From: Ariolimax columbianus
Lineage: Eukaryota > Mollusca > Gastropoda > Stylommatophora > Arionidae
Assembly: GCA_036924085.1 (NCBI GenBank)
Contig: JAVGWX010000004.1
Coordinates: forward strand, 40,639,293 to 40,703,292
Length of the DNA: 64,000 nt
Direction of reading: 5' to 3'
The notes beneath the pieces are model-generated. The model was not told the DNA's origin and searched no databases. It was given only the letters and a program-made list of their open reading frames with translations. Of the stretch, positions 1 through 11,475 are shown in pieces; the first letter of the stretch is position 1, and the number at the start of each line of letters is the position of its first letter. Made by a program: the position numbers and the translations under genes.

Positions 1-581
1 ACCAGAAAAACACTGAGCTTAATGACTTAAGAGCAGCACTCTGCAAACTGTGCCAGCAGTCCGCACCAAAAAGAGTAGTGGTACAGTGGGTCCCATCACA
101 CTGCAACATCCAAGGCAACGAGGCGGCAGACAGAGTGGCAAAAGAAGGTGCAAGACTACCAGAAACAGATACCAGTATGACGTACGAAGAGTCAAAACGG
201 CTTATCAAAGCCAGATACATGACCAAATGGGAAACCGAACATACTGGTTACACCAAAAACGATGCCTATTACCAGTTGAACCGAAGAGAGCAGGTCGTTG
301 TCTTCAGACTTCGCACTGGCCACAATAGACTGAGGTACCACCTATTCAACAAATTGAAGATAGGGTGTACCGACGAATGCCCGTGCGGTACTGGTAAAAT
401 GACCGCTGAACATCTGCTGCAGAACTGCCCGACATACGAGGATCAGAGAGAGCAGATGTGGCCATCACCAGTGGAACTGCAAGACAAGCTCTATGGCAGT
501 GTCGACAGCCTCAGGATGACGGCTGCTTTTTTCGAAAAAATAATGGCTACTGTCTGACTGTGTACGATGAAGAAGAAGAAG
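1..581 (+). mobile_element. Family A LINE copy A1, 3' end with (GAA)n tail
   Basis: The 3' end of a non-LTR retrotransposon, cut by the window edge. After the stop codon come about ten bases shared with the other copies (TGTACG) and then a (GAA)4-5 tail at about 568-581. The tail type matches all other family A copies here. Confidence 0.88.
3..557 (+). pseudogene. Family A LINE, C-terminal RNase H end (copy A1)
   Basis: Open frame running in from the left edge. It encodes the last part of a retrotransposon RNase H domain (WVPSHCNIQGNEAADR, holding the final catalytic Asp) and the family's C-terminal region, which ends in a Cys-rich motif (CTDECPCG, then EHLLQNC). It is nearly identical to the same part of the copy at 40.2-40.8 kb, so the protein is the end of an endonuclease-RT-RNase H polyprotein. 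No ATG is needed because the frame is already open at base 3; the rest lies outside the window. The frame ends in a normal stop just before a (GAA)n tail. RNase H removes the RNA strand during reverse transcription. The visible part is intact. Confidence 0.9.
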
Positions 582-783
582 GATCAAAATGGTGAATGAT
601 GTTGAAGATGACAAGATGAAAATGTTGGGGGTGTATATGATCACCCTTGCCACTCAAGGCTGTATCTAATGAAGTGCTGTCTCTTTTCTGACCACAAAAG
701 GGAGAAATCATAAGGCAAAAAAAACAAGAGTTGAAAGGGAGTACAGCATGTAATGCAGGGGTTGGGGTGGGGGGTGTAGGGCT

Positions 784-1137
784 TTAAAATAGATAAATAT
801 ATGGTTGTAAATGGGAAGTAATATAGGGCTGTAAATGCGAAGTAAGATTGGACTTTAAATGGGAAGCAAGATAAAGCTGTAAAGGAGGAGTAAGATAGGG
901 CTGTAAATGGAAATAGATAAAGATGTAACTTGGAGAATCCATAAGGCTATACATGAGAGAATAACTAGGGCTGTAAATTGGGGAATAGATAAAGCTGTAA
1001 AGGAGAAGTAAGATAGGGTTGTAAATGGAAATAGATAAGGATGTAACTGGGAGAATCAATAAGGCTATGCATGAGAGAATAACTAGGGCTGTAAATTGGG
1101 GAATAGATAGTGCTATAAATGGGAGAATAGATAAATA
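784..1137. repeat. 24-bp minisatellite, first block
   Basis: Degenerate tandem copies of about 24 bp built on GGGCTGTAAATGGGAAGTAAG/ATA variants. The unit length is a multiple of three, so repetitive open frames appear on the minus strand (Tyr/Leu/Ser/His-rich). These are not genes. Confidence 0.85.
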
Positions 1138-1239
1138 AACTGTTGTACGACTTTGTCCCCATTGCTGGAGTAGCCGAGAGGTTTTGAAGGCTGAGGACTA
1201 CAGACTGCCGTGCCACTGCTGTTGCCATGTTCTGTATTT

Positions 1240-1362
1240 GGTATGTTTGTTTATTTCATCCCCAACAGAAAAAAAAAACATATGCTTTACTGGGAATTTG
1301 ATCCGGTGCCCTCACTGTCAGTAGACATGCGTTGATACCATTCGGCCATTCTCGAATAGTTA
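1240..1362 (-). repeat. Possible tRNA-derived SINE between two minisatellite blocks
   Basis: On the minus strand, a box-A-like sequence (TGGCCGAATGGT, about 1347-1336) is followed about 30 bases later by a box-B-like sequence (GGATCAAATTCC, about 1304-1292), the spacing of a Pol III internal promoter. A poly-A/T run follows. It separates two blocks of the same 24-bp satellite. Its family is not recognised. Confidence 0.4.
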
Positions 1363-1364
1363 AA

Positions 1365-2205
1365 GATGTAAATGGAAGAATATATAGGGATATAAATGGC
1401 AGGAAATAACTGTAAATGGAAGAATAGATAATGATGTGAATGAGAGAATAGAAAAGGCTGTAAATGAGAGAATAGATAAGGATGTAAATGGGAGATTAGA
1501 TAAACAGATAAGGCTGGAAAGGAAAGAATAGATAGGGCTATAAATGGGAGAACAAATGATAATGTACTTGGGAGAATAGATAGTACTGTAAATGAGAAAA
1601 TAGATGATGATATAAATGAGAGAATAGATAGGACTGTAAATAAGAGAATAAATTGGACTGTAATTGAGAGAATATACTTACTACTTACTTACTTAGTCGC
1701 TCCTCTTCTACCGTGAGGTGTAGAGGTTGAGAGAATATAAAGGACTGTAAATGGGAGTTTAGATAAACAGATAAGGCTGGAAAGGTACAAATAGATAGGG
1801 CTATAAATGGGAGAATAAATACGATGTACTTGGGAGAATAGATAGGACTGTAAATGGGAGGATAAACATGATGCACTTGGGAGAATAAATATGACTGTAA
1901 ATGAGAAAATAGATGAGGATGTAAATGAGAGAATAGATTGAACTGTAAATGAGAGAATAGATAGGACTGTAAATGAGAGAATAGGTAGGATTGTAAATGA
2001 GAGTATAGATATGGTTGTAAATGATAGAATAGATATGGTTGTAAGTAGGAGAAAATATAAGGATTTAAATGAGAGAATAGATAAGAATATAAATGAGAGA
2101 ATATATATAGTTGTAAGTGGGAGAAAATATAAGGATTTAAATGAGAGAAAATATAAGGATTTAAATGATAGAATAGATAAGCATGTAAATGAGAGAATAC
2201 ACATG
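1365..2205. repeat. 24-bp minisatellite, second block
   Basis: About 35 degenerate copies of GACTGTAAATGAGAGAATAG plus ATAG (24 bp), continuing the block at 0.8-1.1 kb. A roughly 45-bp foreign segment (ACTTACTTAGTCGCTCCTC, about 1685-1728) interrupts it. Long minus-strand frames here are translations of the repeat. Confidence 0.9.
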
Positions 2206-2420
2206 GCTCCAACTGTTGCTTATGTTATGTTATATAATGCAAAACCACCATCACATGATTCCGACAAACCTATGCTGCTCAGCCTCATTTGCAATTGGTC
2301 AAAACTATGAATTGCACTTGTTCTTTGATTTGTGATTGATGTCCTTTTCTTCAGTTTAAACCTGCCTTTCTTCCTGTTTTATTTGACCTCCCAGCTCTTC
2401 TCTTTCCCTGTTGGTTTTTT

Positions 2421-2572
2421 TAGTTACCCTATACCATTTACTTATATTCTATTTCTATGGTTGTTTTTAGTCTTCCTTTAGTATTTATGTTCATCATATT
2501 TCCATGTGTTTTAATGTCACTCTACACTATTTACCTACATCATATTTCCATGTTTTATGGTTTTTAAGTTAC
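2421..2572. repeat. 152-bp duplicated segment, copy 1
   Basis: Nearly identical to 3474-3625 with only a few mismatches. Both are AT-rich and made of loose ~48-bp sub-units (TACCCTATACCATTTACTTA). They lie in the presumed intron upstream of the SH3 exon. Confidence 0.85.
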
Positions 2573-2879
2573 AACAGGAAAAGTCATAATCTGATTGCAT
2601 CCATGTCAATGAGCTGATAACTAGATGTTGCTGTCAATGTATCCTTGACTTATTCCTCTTTGCAATAATGTTGACCAAAAATTATTAATCAAGTATGAAA
2701 TAATGGAGAAAATCCCAGGTTAATGATATGGTTATCTAATGCCAGGTTTTTTTAAAAATAAATTGTTTGGGTTGCCCTGTAATATATATGTACATTATTT
2801 TTTCTTTTAATTTTTGTAGTCACCCAGTACTATTATGTACATCATATTACCATGTTTTTTTAGTCATCCAGTACTATTC

Positions 2880-3425
2880 ATCATCATTTGCACTTTTCAT
2901 CTTGTCAGCCGATAGTAATTGTGCTTTTAGCACAAAGCCTGGGCAGAAATATAGAGACCATGTGTTGCCCATGCAGTATGATCCCTCTTTTGGTCTGCCT
3001 TGTTTGCTCCAAGGGAAAGGTGATACCAATACATTTGGAACAAGGCAAGCTGCAGAAGATGTCGGATCAGCAGAGCAAGGCTCTACCTGTTCGCCTGACG
3101 GGGCTTCACTCCTAGACCAGCCGCCAACCAAAGCTAAGGATATGGTCTGCCCTGCCACAACACTCAACTGAGGTTGCCTTTCCTCGCTCTAGGATAAGGC
3201 ATTGTATCCTCTTCCGTGTGCTCCTTCGCACATCGCAGGCTGTCAGGTTTGGTAGATGCTGACCAACTTTCAGAGTTATCAGAAAACAAGTTGCACCGCC
3301 ATATCTGACAAAACCCCACAGGATACGCCAGTGTCTTATCTGCAAGGCTTCAGATGGTTTGAAATCAGAGTTTTTGCTTCTCCTAAATGAGCTTACTTCT
3401 TAGGCTTTCAAGCCCCCTCTGCCCG
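2880..3425 (-). repeat. GC-richer interspersed segment of unknown family
   Basis: A sharply GC-richer block in AT-rich intron-like DNA. On the minus strand its end (AAAGCACAATTACTATCG) recurs at about 28.61 kb after a LINE zinc-finger fragment. It is therefore probably the 3' region of an interspersed element. Overlapping open frames on both strands have no recognisable domain. Confidence 0.4.
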
Positions 3426-3473
3426 AAAACCAGTACTGTTATGTACATCATATTTCTAAAGTTGTTTTTATTT

Positions 3474-3625
3474 TAGTTACCCTATACCATTTACTTATAT
3501 TCTATTTCTATGGTTGTTTTTAGTCATCCTTTAGTATTTATGTTCATCATATTTCCATGTTTTTTAATGTCACTCTACACTATTTACCTACATCATATTT
3601 CCATGTTTTATGGTTTTTAAGTTAC
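3474..3625. repeat. 152-bp duplicated segment, copy 2
   Basis: Partner of 2421-2572. The two copies lie about 1.05 kb apart in the same orientation, with the GC-richer insert between them. Similar ~48-bp AT-rich units continue to about 3.78 kb and resume at 4.08-4.15 kb. Confidence 0.85.
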
Positions 3626-3785
3626 CCTATAATATTTACTTACTTTCTTACATTCTGTGGCTGTTTTGTATGTTACACTATACTATTTATATACATTATA
3701 TTTCCATGTTTTATTAGTCAACCGGAAATATTTATTTACATTCTATTTCTATGCCTGTTTTTAAATCACCCTGTATTATTAACTT

Positions 3786-4071
3786 GTGCAGCGCGTAGCC
3801 TAGTCTACAGTGAGCTGGCTTGCTAAGACTGGGATTACATCGCACCAGGTTTTGAAACCACGTACGGACAGACAAAATACTGGTGTGGTTCGTTCCTGGT
3901 ATGACCGCTCCTCCAGCCGACCCAGCTGTAAATAGATACCAGACGTATGAGTTGAGGAAGGTATAAACAGCAAGGAAAGGAACTGGCCATCCCACCTTAC
4001 ATAGGCTGCAGCTTAGTCCATGAAGTTTTTATCTTCATCCCCAATGGCAATTGTTGCCATGGGAGCCACCT
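3786..4071 (+). repeat. tRNA-derived SINE family W, copy W1
   Basis: One of four related ~285-bp copies (others at 4.7, 8.65 and 52.8-53.1 kb). It has a tRNA-like head (GTAGCCTAGTCTACAGTG, then a box-B-like GGTTTTGAAACC) and a conserved body ending in AGTCCATGAAG...TTATCTTCATCCC...TTGCCATGG. A 12-bp duplication, TATTATTAACTT, flanks it (about 3775-3786 and 4072-4083), supporting retrotransposition into the AT-rich repeat. Confidence 0.8.
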
Positions 4072-4162
4072 TTATTATTAACTTCTATTCTATTTTCTAG
4101 TTGTTGTTTTTTTGCCAACCTGTACTATTTATTTACATCTTTTTTTTGGTTTATTTTTCCAG

Positions 4163-4269
4163 GGGATATTTTCATTCAGATTGCCACAGAGGATGAAATG
4201 GGGTGGTGTAAGGGGCGGAAGCAGGGGAAAATTGGGTTCTACCCCAAGAACTATGTGGAGAAGATATAA
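4163..4269 (+). CDS. Terminal exon of a syndapin/PACSIN-like protein (SH3 C-terminal half)
   Basis: A pyrimidine-rich tract ending TTTTTCCAG is a textbook splice acceptor. The frame that follows encodes the second half of an SH3 domain and then stops: GDIF, then EDEMGWCKGR, then YPKNYVEKI and TAA. GW, the G-x-YP turn and NYVE are the diagnostic SH3 ligand-groove residues. The Cys after Trp and the end at NYVE-x-I fit syndapin/PACSIN, an F-BAR protein that bends membranes and binds dynamin and N-WASP through this C-terminal SH3. The exon starts in phase 1, splitting a Gly codon. Upstream exons (F-BAR and the first SH3 half) were not found and should lie left of the window. Another SH3 adaptor is possible. 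This is the clearest host coding sequence here. Confidence 0.8.
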
Positions 4270-4694
4270 AGGAACAGACATTGGATTCTGAGTAGTGGTA
4301 TGAGCTTTCACAGACAAGACACAGCCAGAGTTAAATACATCAAGCTGTTACCAGATGGACAAGAATCATTTCTCTTTTAGTGTTTAGTTTCTTATCATAC
4401 TCTCATGACATTCTGATAGAGAAACACTCAAGGTTCACTCATATTTTTGTAAGAGAGCCAGAAATAAATGAAGAATATCAAATTTGGTACGCATTGTTTA
4501 AAACTTCTTGGTCATCATCAATAGTTTCAGGAAGTTCCCACATGTATTGTGGGTATGGGCCTGTATAGTGTTCAGTGGTGTACGTCATGTACAGTTTTAT
4601 TTAGTGATTCCTGTAAGCTTAGCAGTAGACGGAGGAGAAAACAGTAAAACATCACTTAGATCGCCCATATCTCACAAGCAATTACTATTTCCAA

Positions 4695-4985
4695 GCGGAG
4701 CGTGTAGCCTAGTCAACAGTGAGCTGGCTTGCTAGACTGGGATTACAGCGTGACAGAGTTTGAGATCATGGACGGACAGAAACGAAATTCGGGCTGTGGT
4801 TCGTGCCTGGTATGGCTGTTTCACCAGACAACCCAGCTTAAATGTGTACCTGATGTGAGTTGGGAAAAGTAAAAATAGCAAGGAAGGGAACAGGCCACCT
4901 TATCTCACATAGGATGCCACTTAGTTCATGAAGAATTATCTTCATCCCTGACAGCAACTGTTGCCATAGGACTGACCTTTACCTT
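4695..4985 (+). repeat. tRNA-derived SINE family W, copy W2
   Basis: Same head (GTAGCCTAGTCAACAGTGAG) and body (CTTAGTTCATGAAG, CAACTGTTGCCATAGG) as W1, about 625 bp downstream in the same orientation. The box-B region is more diverged. Confidence 0.8.
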
Positions 4986-5496
4986 TTACTTTATCCAAAC
5001 ACCTCTTATCACCAACACCTTTATATTAAGGTAAACACAAGAAGTTGCACATGTTCCAATACCTGCAGAGGGAAGTGATGATTGAAAGCTCACCCCAGGG
5101 ATCAGATAAGTTAGTCATTTAGGAATTGTTCCTCCTTGTCTCTGTTGTGCTCCCAGTTGACCTATTTCAAGAAGCCTGCATCAAAACACTTGTAACGGTT
5201 GTTTCTGTAGCATTGACTTTAAATTATACTGGCTACTAACTTCCTGCACCAGTTTCTTTAGCTGTCTCTTTTACAATATGCTGCGAAGGTTTCATTGATC
5301 CTATCCTTTGTTGCTTTCGCTATGGTGACATCAATGTTAATGAGGATGTGATGATAAATGGTAAGCTAGCTAGCTAATGGAGTTGTTACTGAATTTATTA
5401 TGGTTATGGAATAATGGATAGGTATTATCCATATATATTTGATTCACATTTACATATGCTTACAACTGATTCAAACGTTTGATGCTGGGCAAAACA

Positions 5497-5990
5497 TTTG
5501 AGGTTATCAAACAGAGATAACACAAACTATCAAACAGAGATAACACACACTATCAAACAGAGATAACACACACTATCAAACAGAGATAACACACACTATC
5601 AAACAGAGAGAACACAAACTATCAAACAGAGATAACACAAACTATCAAACAGAGAGAACACACACTATCAAACAGAAAACACAAACTATCAAGCAGAACA
5701 CAAACTACAAACAGAGAGAACACAAACTGTCAAACAGAGAGCACAAACAACACAAACTACAAACAGAGAGAACACAAACTATCAAACAAAAAACACAAAC
5801 TGTCAAACAGAACACAAACTATCAAACACAAACTGTCAAACAGAGAACACAAACTATCAAAAAGAGAACACAAATTATCAAACAGAAAGAACACAAACTA
5901 TCAAACACAAACTGTCAAATAGAGAACATAAACTATCAAACAGAGAACACACACTACAATCAAAAAGAAGACAAACTATCAAACAGCATG
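5497..5990. repeat. 20-25-bp tandem repeat (CAAACTATCAAACAGAGA)
   Basis: Roughly 25 copies of ACACAAACTATCAAACAGAG with length variants that lose or gain GATA or GAGA. The left half is regular and the right half irregular, as expected for slippage-driven expansion. Confidence 0.9.
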
Positions 5991-6171
5991 AGCACAAAGT
6001 AAAATAACATGCATCCATATTTTCATTCATATTATTACCTAATGTGAGGAGTTTTGTTTGTGTTTTGCACCTTATGAACCAATACATCTGACTTCAGCAC
6101 ACATTTTTTGTAATAGGTTCAAATCTCATAGTTGTACGACAAAGTCAAGTCATTAATCCACCTGCAAGTTT

Positions 6172-6325
6172 ATCTTGTGAGCTGTGCCATTAGCTACTTC
6201 GCTGTCACACACACACACACCATCTACTCTGTTAACTGCTAACAACGACTTGTGAGCTGCGCCTTTAGCTACTTCATTGTCACACACATACCGCCTCCTC
6301 TGTTAACTGTAAACAACGATCACAA
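6172..6325. repeat. Two-copy ~80-bp tandem duplication with (AC)n
   Basis: TGTGAGCTG...TTAGCTACTTC...TGTCACACACA...CTGTTAACTG occurs twice in a row, each copy with a short (CA)n. A (CT)n tract follows at about 6454-6470. Confidence 0.7.
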
Positions 6326-8639
6326 ATAAAACTTTCATAGTGTGTGCGTGATGTCTAAATTGTTTTAACACATCCTATATCTTTTCTTGAGTTCCCCAAC
6401 TTACCTCCTTTTCTCTCTGTATATCTCTATCTCTTATCCTCGATCTCTTATATCTCTCTCTCTCTCTCTCTCACACTTCCCTTAAACTCCCCTATCCCAT
6501 ATTTATCCATTCGTGGTACACCCTATTGTCATTCTCTCCCTTACAATTAATTTGTTGGTACATTGACTCCCCCTTCCTGATTATCTGTTCTATGCATCAC
6601 TGTAGAATTTCTCAAATGTCCAGATATGTTCATCATACATATAATACTTGTCTTCTTTATCACCATTCAATATATTCGTTTGTGTTGTCTTTAGTTCCTG
6701 CTGAAGATCTTTTGGTCATAGTATATGTTGTTATTTTTGCCCTTTATATAAACTGACTCAAACTTATTTATGGTGTTATGAAACTTCAAACCGTAGGTTA
6801 ATAATGTTCAATGGGCAGATAAAAATATTTGTCAGTGGGGAGTTATTTCTCTTATCAAATAATTTCTTAACCATTTGATTGAATTAATTCCATTACGCTT
6901 GAACAATATTTGTTTGTTTTATTTCCATTACATATTAATCATGTTTGGTCAAATGGTTTAAATTGAATTTTAATTGCTGTTGATCGAATTGTTTCTATTG
7001 AATTTGTAATTTATGGTCAAATAATTTCTTTTAAATTTTTGGTAGAACTGTTGCCATTTAATTTCAGTCACTTGATTGCAAAAATATTTATGAGCCAAGC
7101 TCTTAAAATGATTTTAATATTTATCCCATATGATGGAATCCGTCTTGTTCCTTATATTTATTGCATGTGTGTCACCTTCTGTTGCCAATCAAATGACCTT
7201 GATGATTGTGTTATTTCTCATGAAAATATCTGAATAAAGCTATCGCTCATGTTTTTTAATGTTTGATGCAATATTGTACAAGAGTGCCAGGATGTTTGAA
7301 CCAGAGAGGAATCTGCACAAATGATACTTGTGTCTTTGATATATGACGTTAGACTCCCATTATATATGAGCATATACCTAGAGAAAGTTTAATATTAGTT
7401 ATCTCATGGACACAGAGAATATGCAGCTTTCACTGGTAACAAACATATTTGCCTTGCATTACTGTACTAACTGCCTTTTAGATGTAATTGTGTCTTGTCT
7501 GCGAAGTAATATCATGTACAGCTGTCCTTTATTTTAATTTTATTTTGAGTGTGTATTTTTGGCTTACTTAACCTTTACCTTACGAGATTTAAAAATGACG
7601 TCTATTACCCTCAGGTGCTTGATTTTTGAGTATGTCAGTTCACAACAACTTGGTTGTTGATTTTGAGAACCTCTAATCTTTTTTTTTAAAATTTGTGGTT
7701 TTTGTGTGTATCTAGAGACATATATTAATAAAGAACTTGTTCTGGTTGTTGTGTGTATGTTAGTTTCTGAGATACAAAAAGGCGAAGGTCAAGTAGTGAA
7801 AAATAGCACAAACATATAGACTCTTCCATTGGTTAGGGGAAACAAAAATTTGCCATAAACGTACTGTTACTACTATCGATGTTTACGGTAATGGCTATGT
7901 CTGTCGCTTCAACTATAAACTTAATTTTTGTGTCTATATAAACAAATTAAATAGATCTATCTCAGAAAAATGTGTTGCAGAAACTTAACTCCCCCATTCT
8001 CAATAATGAGTGAATATTCAAATCCAAGTGAAAAACAGAAGAATTCCTTTCCAAAAATCTTAAACAAATCTAAAAATCACCATAGTTTTTGTCTAATCGT
8101 ACATGATAGAAGTTGGAACTCTCTACAATCAAAAGAGCAGTATGTTCAGACATTTCTTTGGCATTAGCTCGGTAGTTTATATATGATAAAGCGATGACCC
8201 TAGAGCTGGCTTACGGAACGAACGGATCGTAATTTTACTCTGCTAGTACGGTAAAGGTTAAGTATTGATTTGAATCGATGGAAATGTGTAACAGGCTGTG
8301 ACAGTGAGATGAAACTGATGAGAATGCTAAAATCACAAAATAATGTATGATAATTCTTGAAATCTATTTATGTCATTTCTGTGGTTATTATGTTACCAGG
8401 CTGTCCTTATTGGCTGCAATATTTTGTTATGTTTTGTTCTTGTCAAATAAGATATTGTGCAAATAAGTTAGGTCTAACATTTTGTTGAAAACCTCAATAT
8501 GTGAAATTAAAAAGGCAATCCAGAGAGATAACAGTACTGTCAATGGGAAGGGAACTTCAAGTAATAGATAGAAAAAAGTGTCAGCTAGAACATGAGATGT
8601 AGTCAAGGGATGAAATGTATTAGAAGTCTATTGTAACCA

Positions 8640-8912
8640 ACTTCAAAGTGGAAACTGAGATTACAGCACACTGGTTCAAATTCATGGGCGGACAGGAAAT
8701 ATAATCAGGGCCATGGTTCATGTTTGGTACGACCGCTCCTCCAGACGACCCAACTGTGACTGGGTACCTGACGTTTGAGTTGGGGAAGGTAAAAACAGCA
8801 AGCTAAGGAACTGGCCATCCTACCTCAGATTCAAATGCAGCTTAGTACATGAAGAGTTATCTTCATCCTCAACAGCAATTGTTTCCATGTCACTGACCTT
8901 TATCTTATAATA
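8640..8912 (+). repeat. tRNA-derived SINE family W, copy W3 (head truncated)
   Basis: It starts inside the tRNA-like head (GAGATTACAGC, box B ACTGGTTCAAATTC). The body matches W1 well (GACCGCTCCTCCAGACGACC, ...AAGGAACTGGCCATCC). Confidence 0.75.
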
Positions 8913-9376
8913 GAGATGGCACTGACCTTGATTGTAACTAATTTTCTAATGCTTTTCCTTGTTTATTTTGTTGCATGTTTCAGAATGGTTTCAGCAGTAC
9001 CAAATATTGGTAATCAAGTATAATTTCAGTTTACTCAGAATCTGGCATTCTTGATATTCATTGTCAGAGTGCATAGCTTTTAAGTAAACTTTTAGCCATT
9101 GTACTGGTCTTTCAAACGTCGTTCTTGTGATAATTTGAAGTACCTCAAGTGACTTGTGTCATAGTTTTCCTGGAGATTTTGTGAGGAACACATGAGATTG
9201 AAGCCTATTATTAGCTACTTTAGCTGCATTATTGGCATGAATACCACAGTGTAAATTCAGTTTACTAAGAAATGTACCACTGTCATCATACATCACTTTT
9301 AGTAAACTAGTTCTTTCATGTAACAACTGAAGTTCCTCTAGAAACTCTCATGTGATAGTTTTTTTTACAAGAGATT

Positions 9377-9396
9377 GGGGGGGGGGGGGGGGGGGG
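9377..9396 (+). repeat. Poly-G tract, 20 bases
   Basis: Twenty consecutive G residues. It could be a genuine homopolymer with G-quadruplex potential or an assembly or sequencing artefact; exact length is often unreliable. Confidence 0.8.
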
Positions 9397-9940
9397 TCCA
9401 CATGAGATTGAAGTTTATTATCTACTAAGGGTGAAATAGTGGCAGGAGCACTACATACTGATGTAATTGCAATGATGTTATCAATTTTTTTAAACACTTG
9501 TTTTTATGGAAATTGTAATAATAATAATAAATGTCACACATGTTGTAGTATGATGGAATAATAATGTTAAACAATTTCAGGAGTCACCTGAAGAACACAA
9601 CAGGTTAAAATATAGTTTGAATAGTAACAGATGATCTGGTCTGTTTTTATTCTGACATTTAACTGTATTTTAACCTTTTGTGCATTCCAGGGACCATTGC
9701 AGTTCTTCCCAATTTCAAATGTTTCAGAATTAACGCAGCTGGATTTCAGTATAACTAAGAGACTTTGACTTTGCACTTTCATATTATAACTTTGTGTGTA
9801 CGTCATTAATTTTAGACATGTTTCTCTACCACCTTGTCAAGCTTGAGTTTTAAATATTTAATCTGGCTGGTCTGTGCTATAATAACTCAGTGCTACAGTA
9901 ATCACTTGATCTAGTTGCATATCTACTGTATAAAGTTAAA

Positions 9941-10405
9941 TTGGAGTATTGTGTACAGATGTGGAGTCTTTATCGTAGAGGAGATATAAACATACTGAAA
10001 AGGAAACAAAGAAGAGCGACAAAATTGATAGTGGGAATCCAGAATTATAGTAATAAGGAAAATCTCAGAAATACCTGATTACATTGTTTAGAAAGGGACA
10101 AATTTGAGGTGGTTCATCAGATAATCAACGGAGAGGATAAATTAAACTATAACAAGTTTTTCAAAATACAACCGCCTACAAGAACAAGAGGACACAGCCA
10201 CAAATTAATTAAAGAAAGGTCCAGATTAGATACCAGGTAATATTTTTGTAGTCATAGAGTGGTGAATGCTTTGAATGCAATGCCACAGGAAGTAGTGTAG
10301 CCTGTGTCATTTAATGTATTCAAGAATAGATTGGGTATTTTTAGTCAAGTGAATGTGAAAGAAAATGGTTGTATACAGACTGCAGAATTTTCTAAACAAG
10401 TATAA
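9941..10405 (+). pseudogene. CR1-like LINE, RT C-terminal remnant
   Basis: Reading one frame across three stop codons gives a continuous match to the C-terminal end of CR1-type reverse transcriptases: LEYCVQMWSL, QRRATKLIVGI, a middle segment with NGEDKLNYNKFF, then TRGHSHKLIKERSRLDTR and NALNAMPQEVV...FNVFKNRLG. This is the region after the RT palm. Three in-frame stops (at 10076, 10241-10243 and about 10298) show it is dead. The frame ends with a TAA at 10403-10405. No endonuclease or RT core is visible upstream, so it is 5'-truncated. Confidence 0.82.
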
Positions 10406-10409
10406 AGCT

Positions 10410-11100
10410 GTTAAGTTAAGAAATAATTAATTTCAGAAGGAAGAGAAAATAAATGAACTGTGACTTATACACACAAAGTCAGCAAGGTACATTTGCAATG
10501 AAAAAGAATGTATAAGAAATGGGCCTTTCGACTTCTAAAATTCCACTGTTCTCAAGACTATCCTTTAACACTCTTGACATTGTTTCCCTTTTTGAGAAAA
10601 AACAAAAAATCTAAGTCTAAAATCTTTATAAAAATTCATATTTATTAGAAAAAACATTTTTTTGGTTTTGATGATCAATTTCTTCCCCAGCTTATGAGAT
10701 CTTTGATACTTTAGTATTTCAAGTGTTGATGATTAATTCCTTCTTGAACCATTTCCCTTAGGGAATATTAGCATTTCAAGTGCTAGTTCTTTCTTCCAGC
10801 CATTTGTCAGTTCGTCCCAGACTTTACCTCTTTCTCTACCTCAGCTTCTGTTGCCCTATCTTTGCCAAAACATTGTGTGGTTTTCTTCCCACATTAGTGC
10901 TGTCTTCCTTTTTTCTTGTTTGCCTCTTCTTGCCACAGACAAATATAAACACAGCTGAAATTGTCTCCCAATTTTCATAGTTTGTGTTTTATAGTGGTTA
11001 AATGTCATGCAAATGTAGCATGTCAAATATACTGTACAATTGTTCCTCTGATCTGACATTATAACTGTGAGCTAGAGATGTCGACTGTTTTTAAAGGGTC
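10410..11100. other. Non-coding AT-rich stretch
   Basis: Short frames only, no conserved motifs, no splice-flanked exon. Nothing supported. Confidence 0.5.
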
Positions 11101-11104
11101 TACA

Positions 11105-11475
11105 TCTACAATACATTGATAGGCCTGTAACCATTGCCAATGTCATTGAAAATTGACATATTAGCACTGATTAGATAGGTTTGTAATCTTTGTCATTGAA
11201 AATTGACATATTGGTACTGTTTGGATAGGTTTGTAATCTTTGTCATTGAAAATTGACATATTGGTACTGTTTGGATAGGTTTGTAATCTTTGTCATTGAA
11301 GATTGACATATTAGTACTATTTGGATAGGTTTGTAACCAATGTCATTGAAGATTGACATATTGGTACTGTTTGGCCTGTAACAATGCCAACAAAGTTATT
11401 GGAGATTGACATATTAGCACTAGGTTTGTAACCGTAACCATTGTTGATGTCATTGAAGATTGACATATTAGCATC
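11105..11475. repeat. 50-bp minisatellite
   Basis: Seven or so copies of TTGGATAGGTTTGTAATCTT + TGTCATTGAAAATTGACATA + TTGGTACTGT. The central copies are nearly identical; the outer ones are shorter and diverged. Confidence 0.9.

Larger units (their letters stand above)
4270..7240 (+). other. Putative 3' UTR and downstream DNA of the SH3 gene
   Basis: No convincing coding sequence follows the SH3 stop. Candidate poly(A) signals AATAAA occur at 4463-4468 and 7233-7238. If the distal one is used, the 3' UTR is about 3 kb and contains a SINE (4.7 kb) and a simple tandem array (5.5 kb). Which signal is used cannot be settled from sequence alone. Confidence 0.35.

Noticed and set aside
1685..2212. 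Minus-strand frames of 171-175 codons rich in Tyr, Leu, Ser and His
   Set aside because: They result from a 24-bp (8-codon) tandem repeat open in two frames at once.
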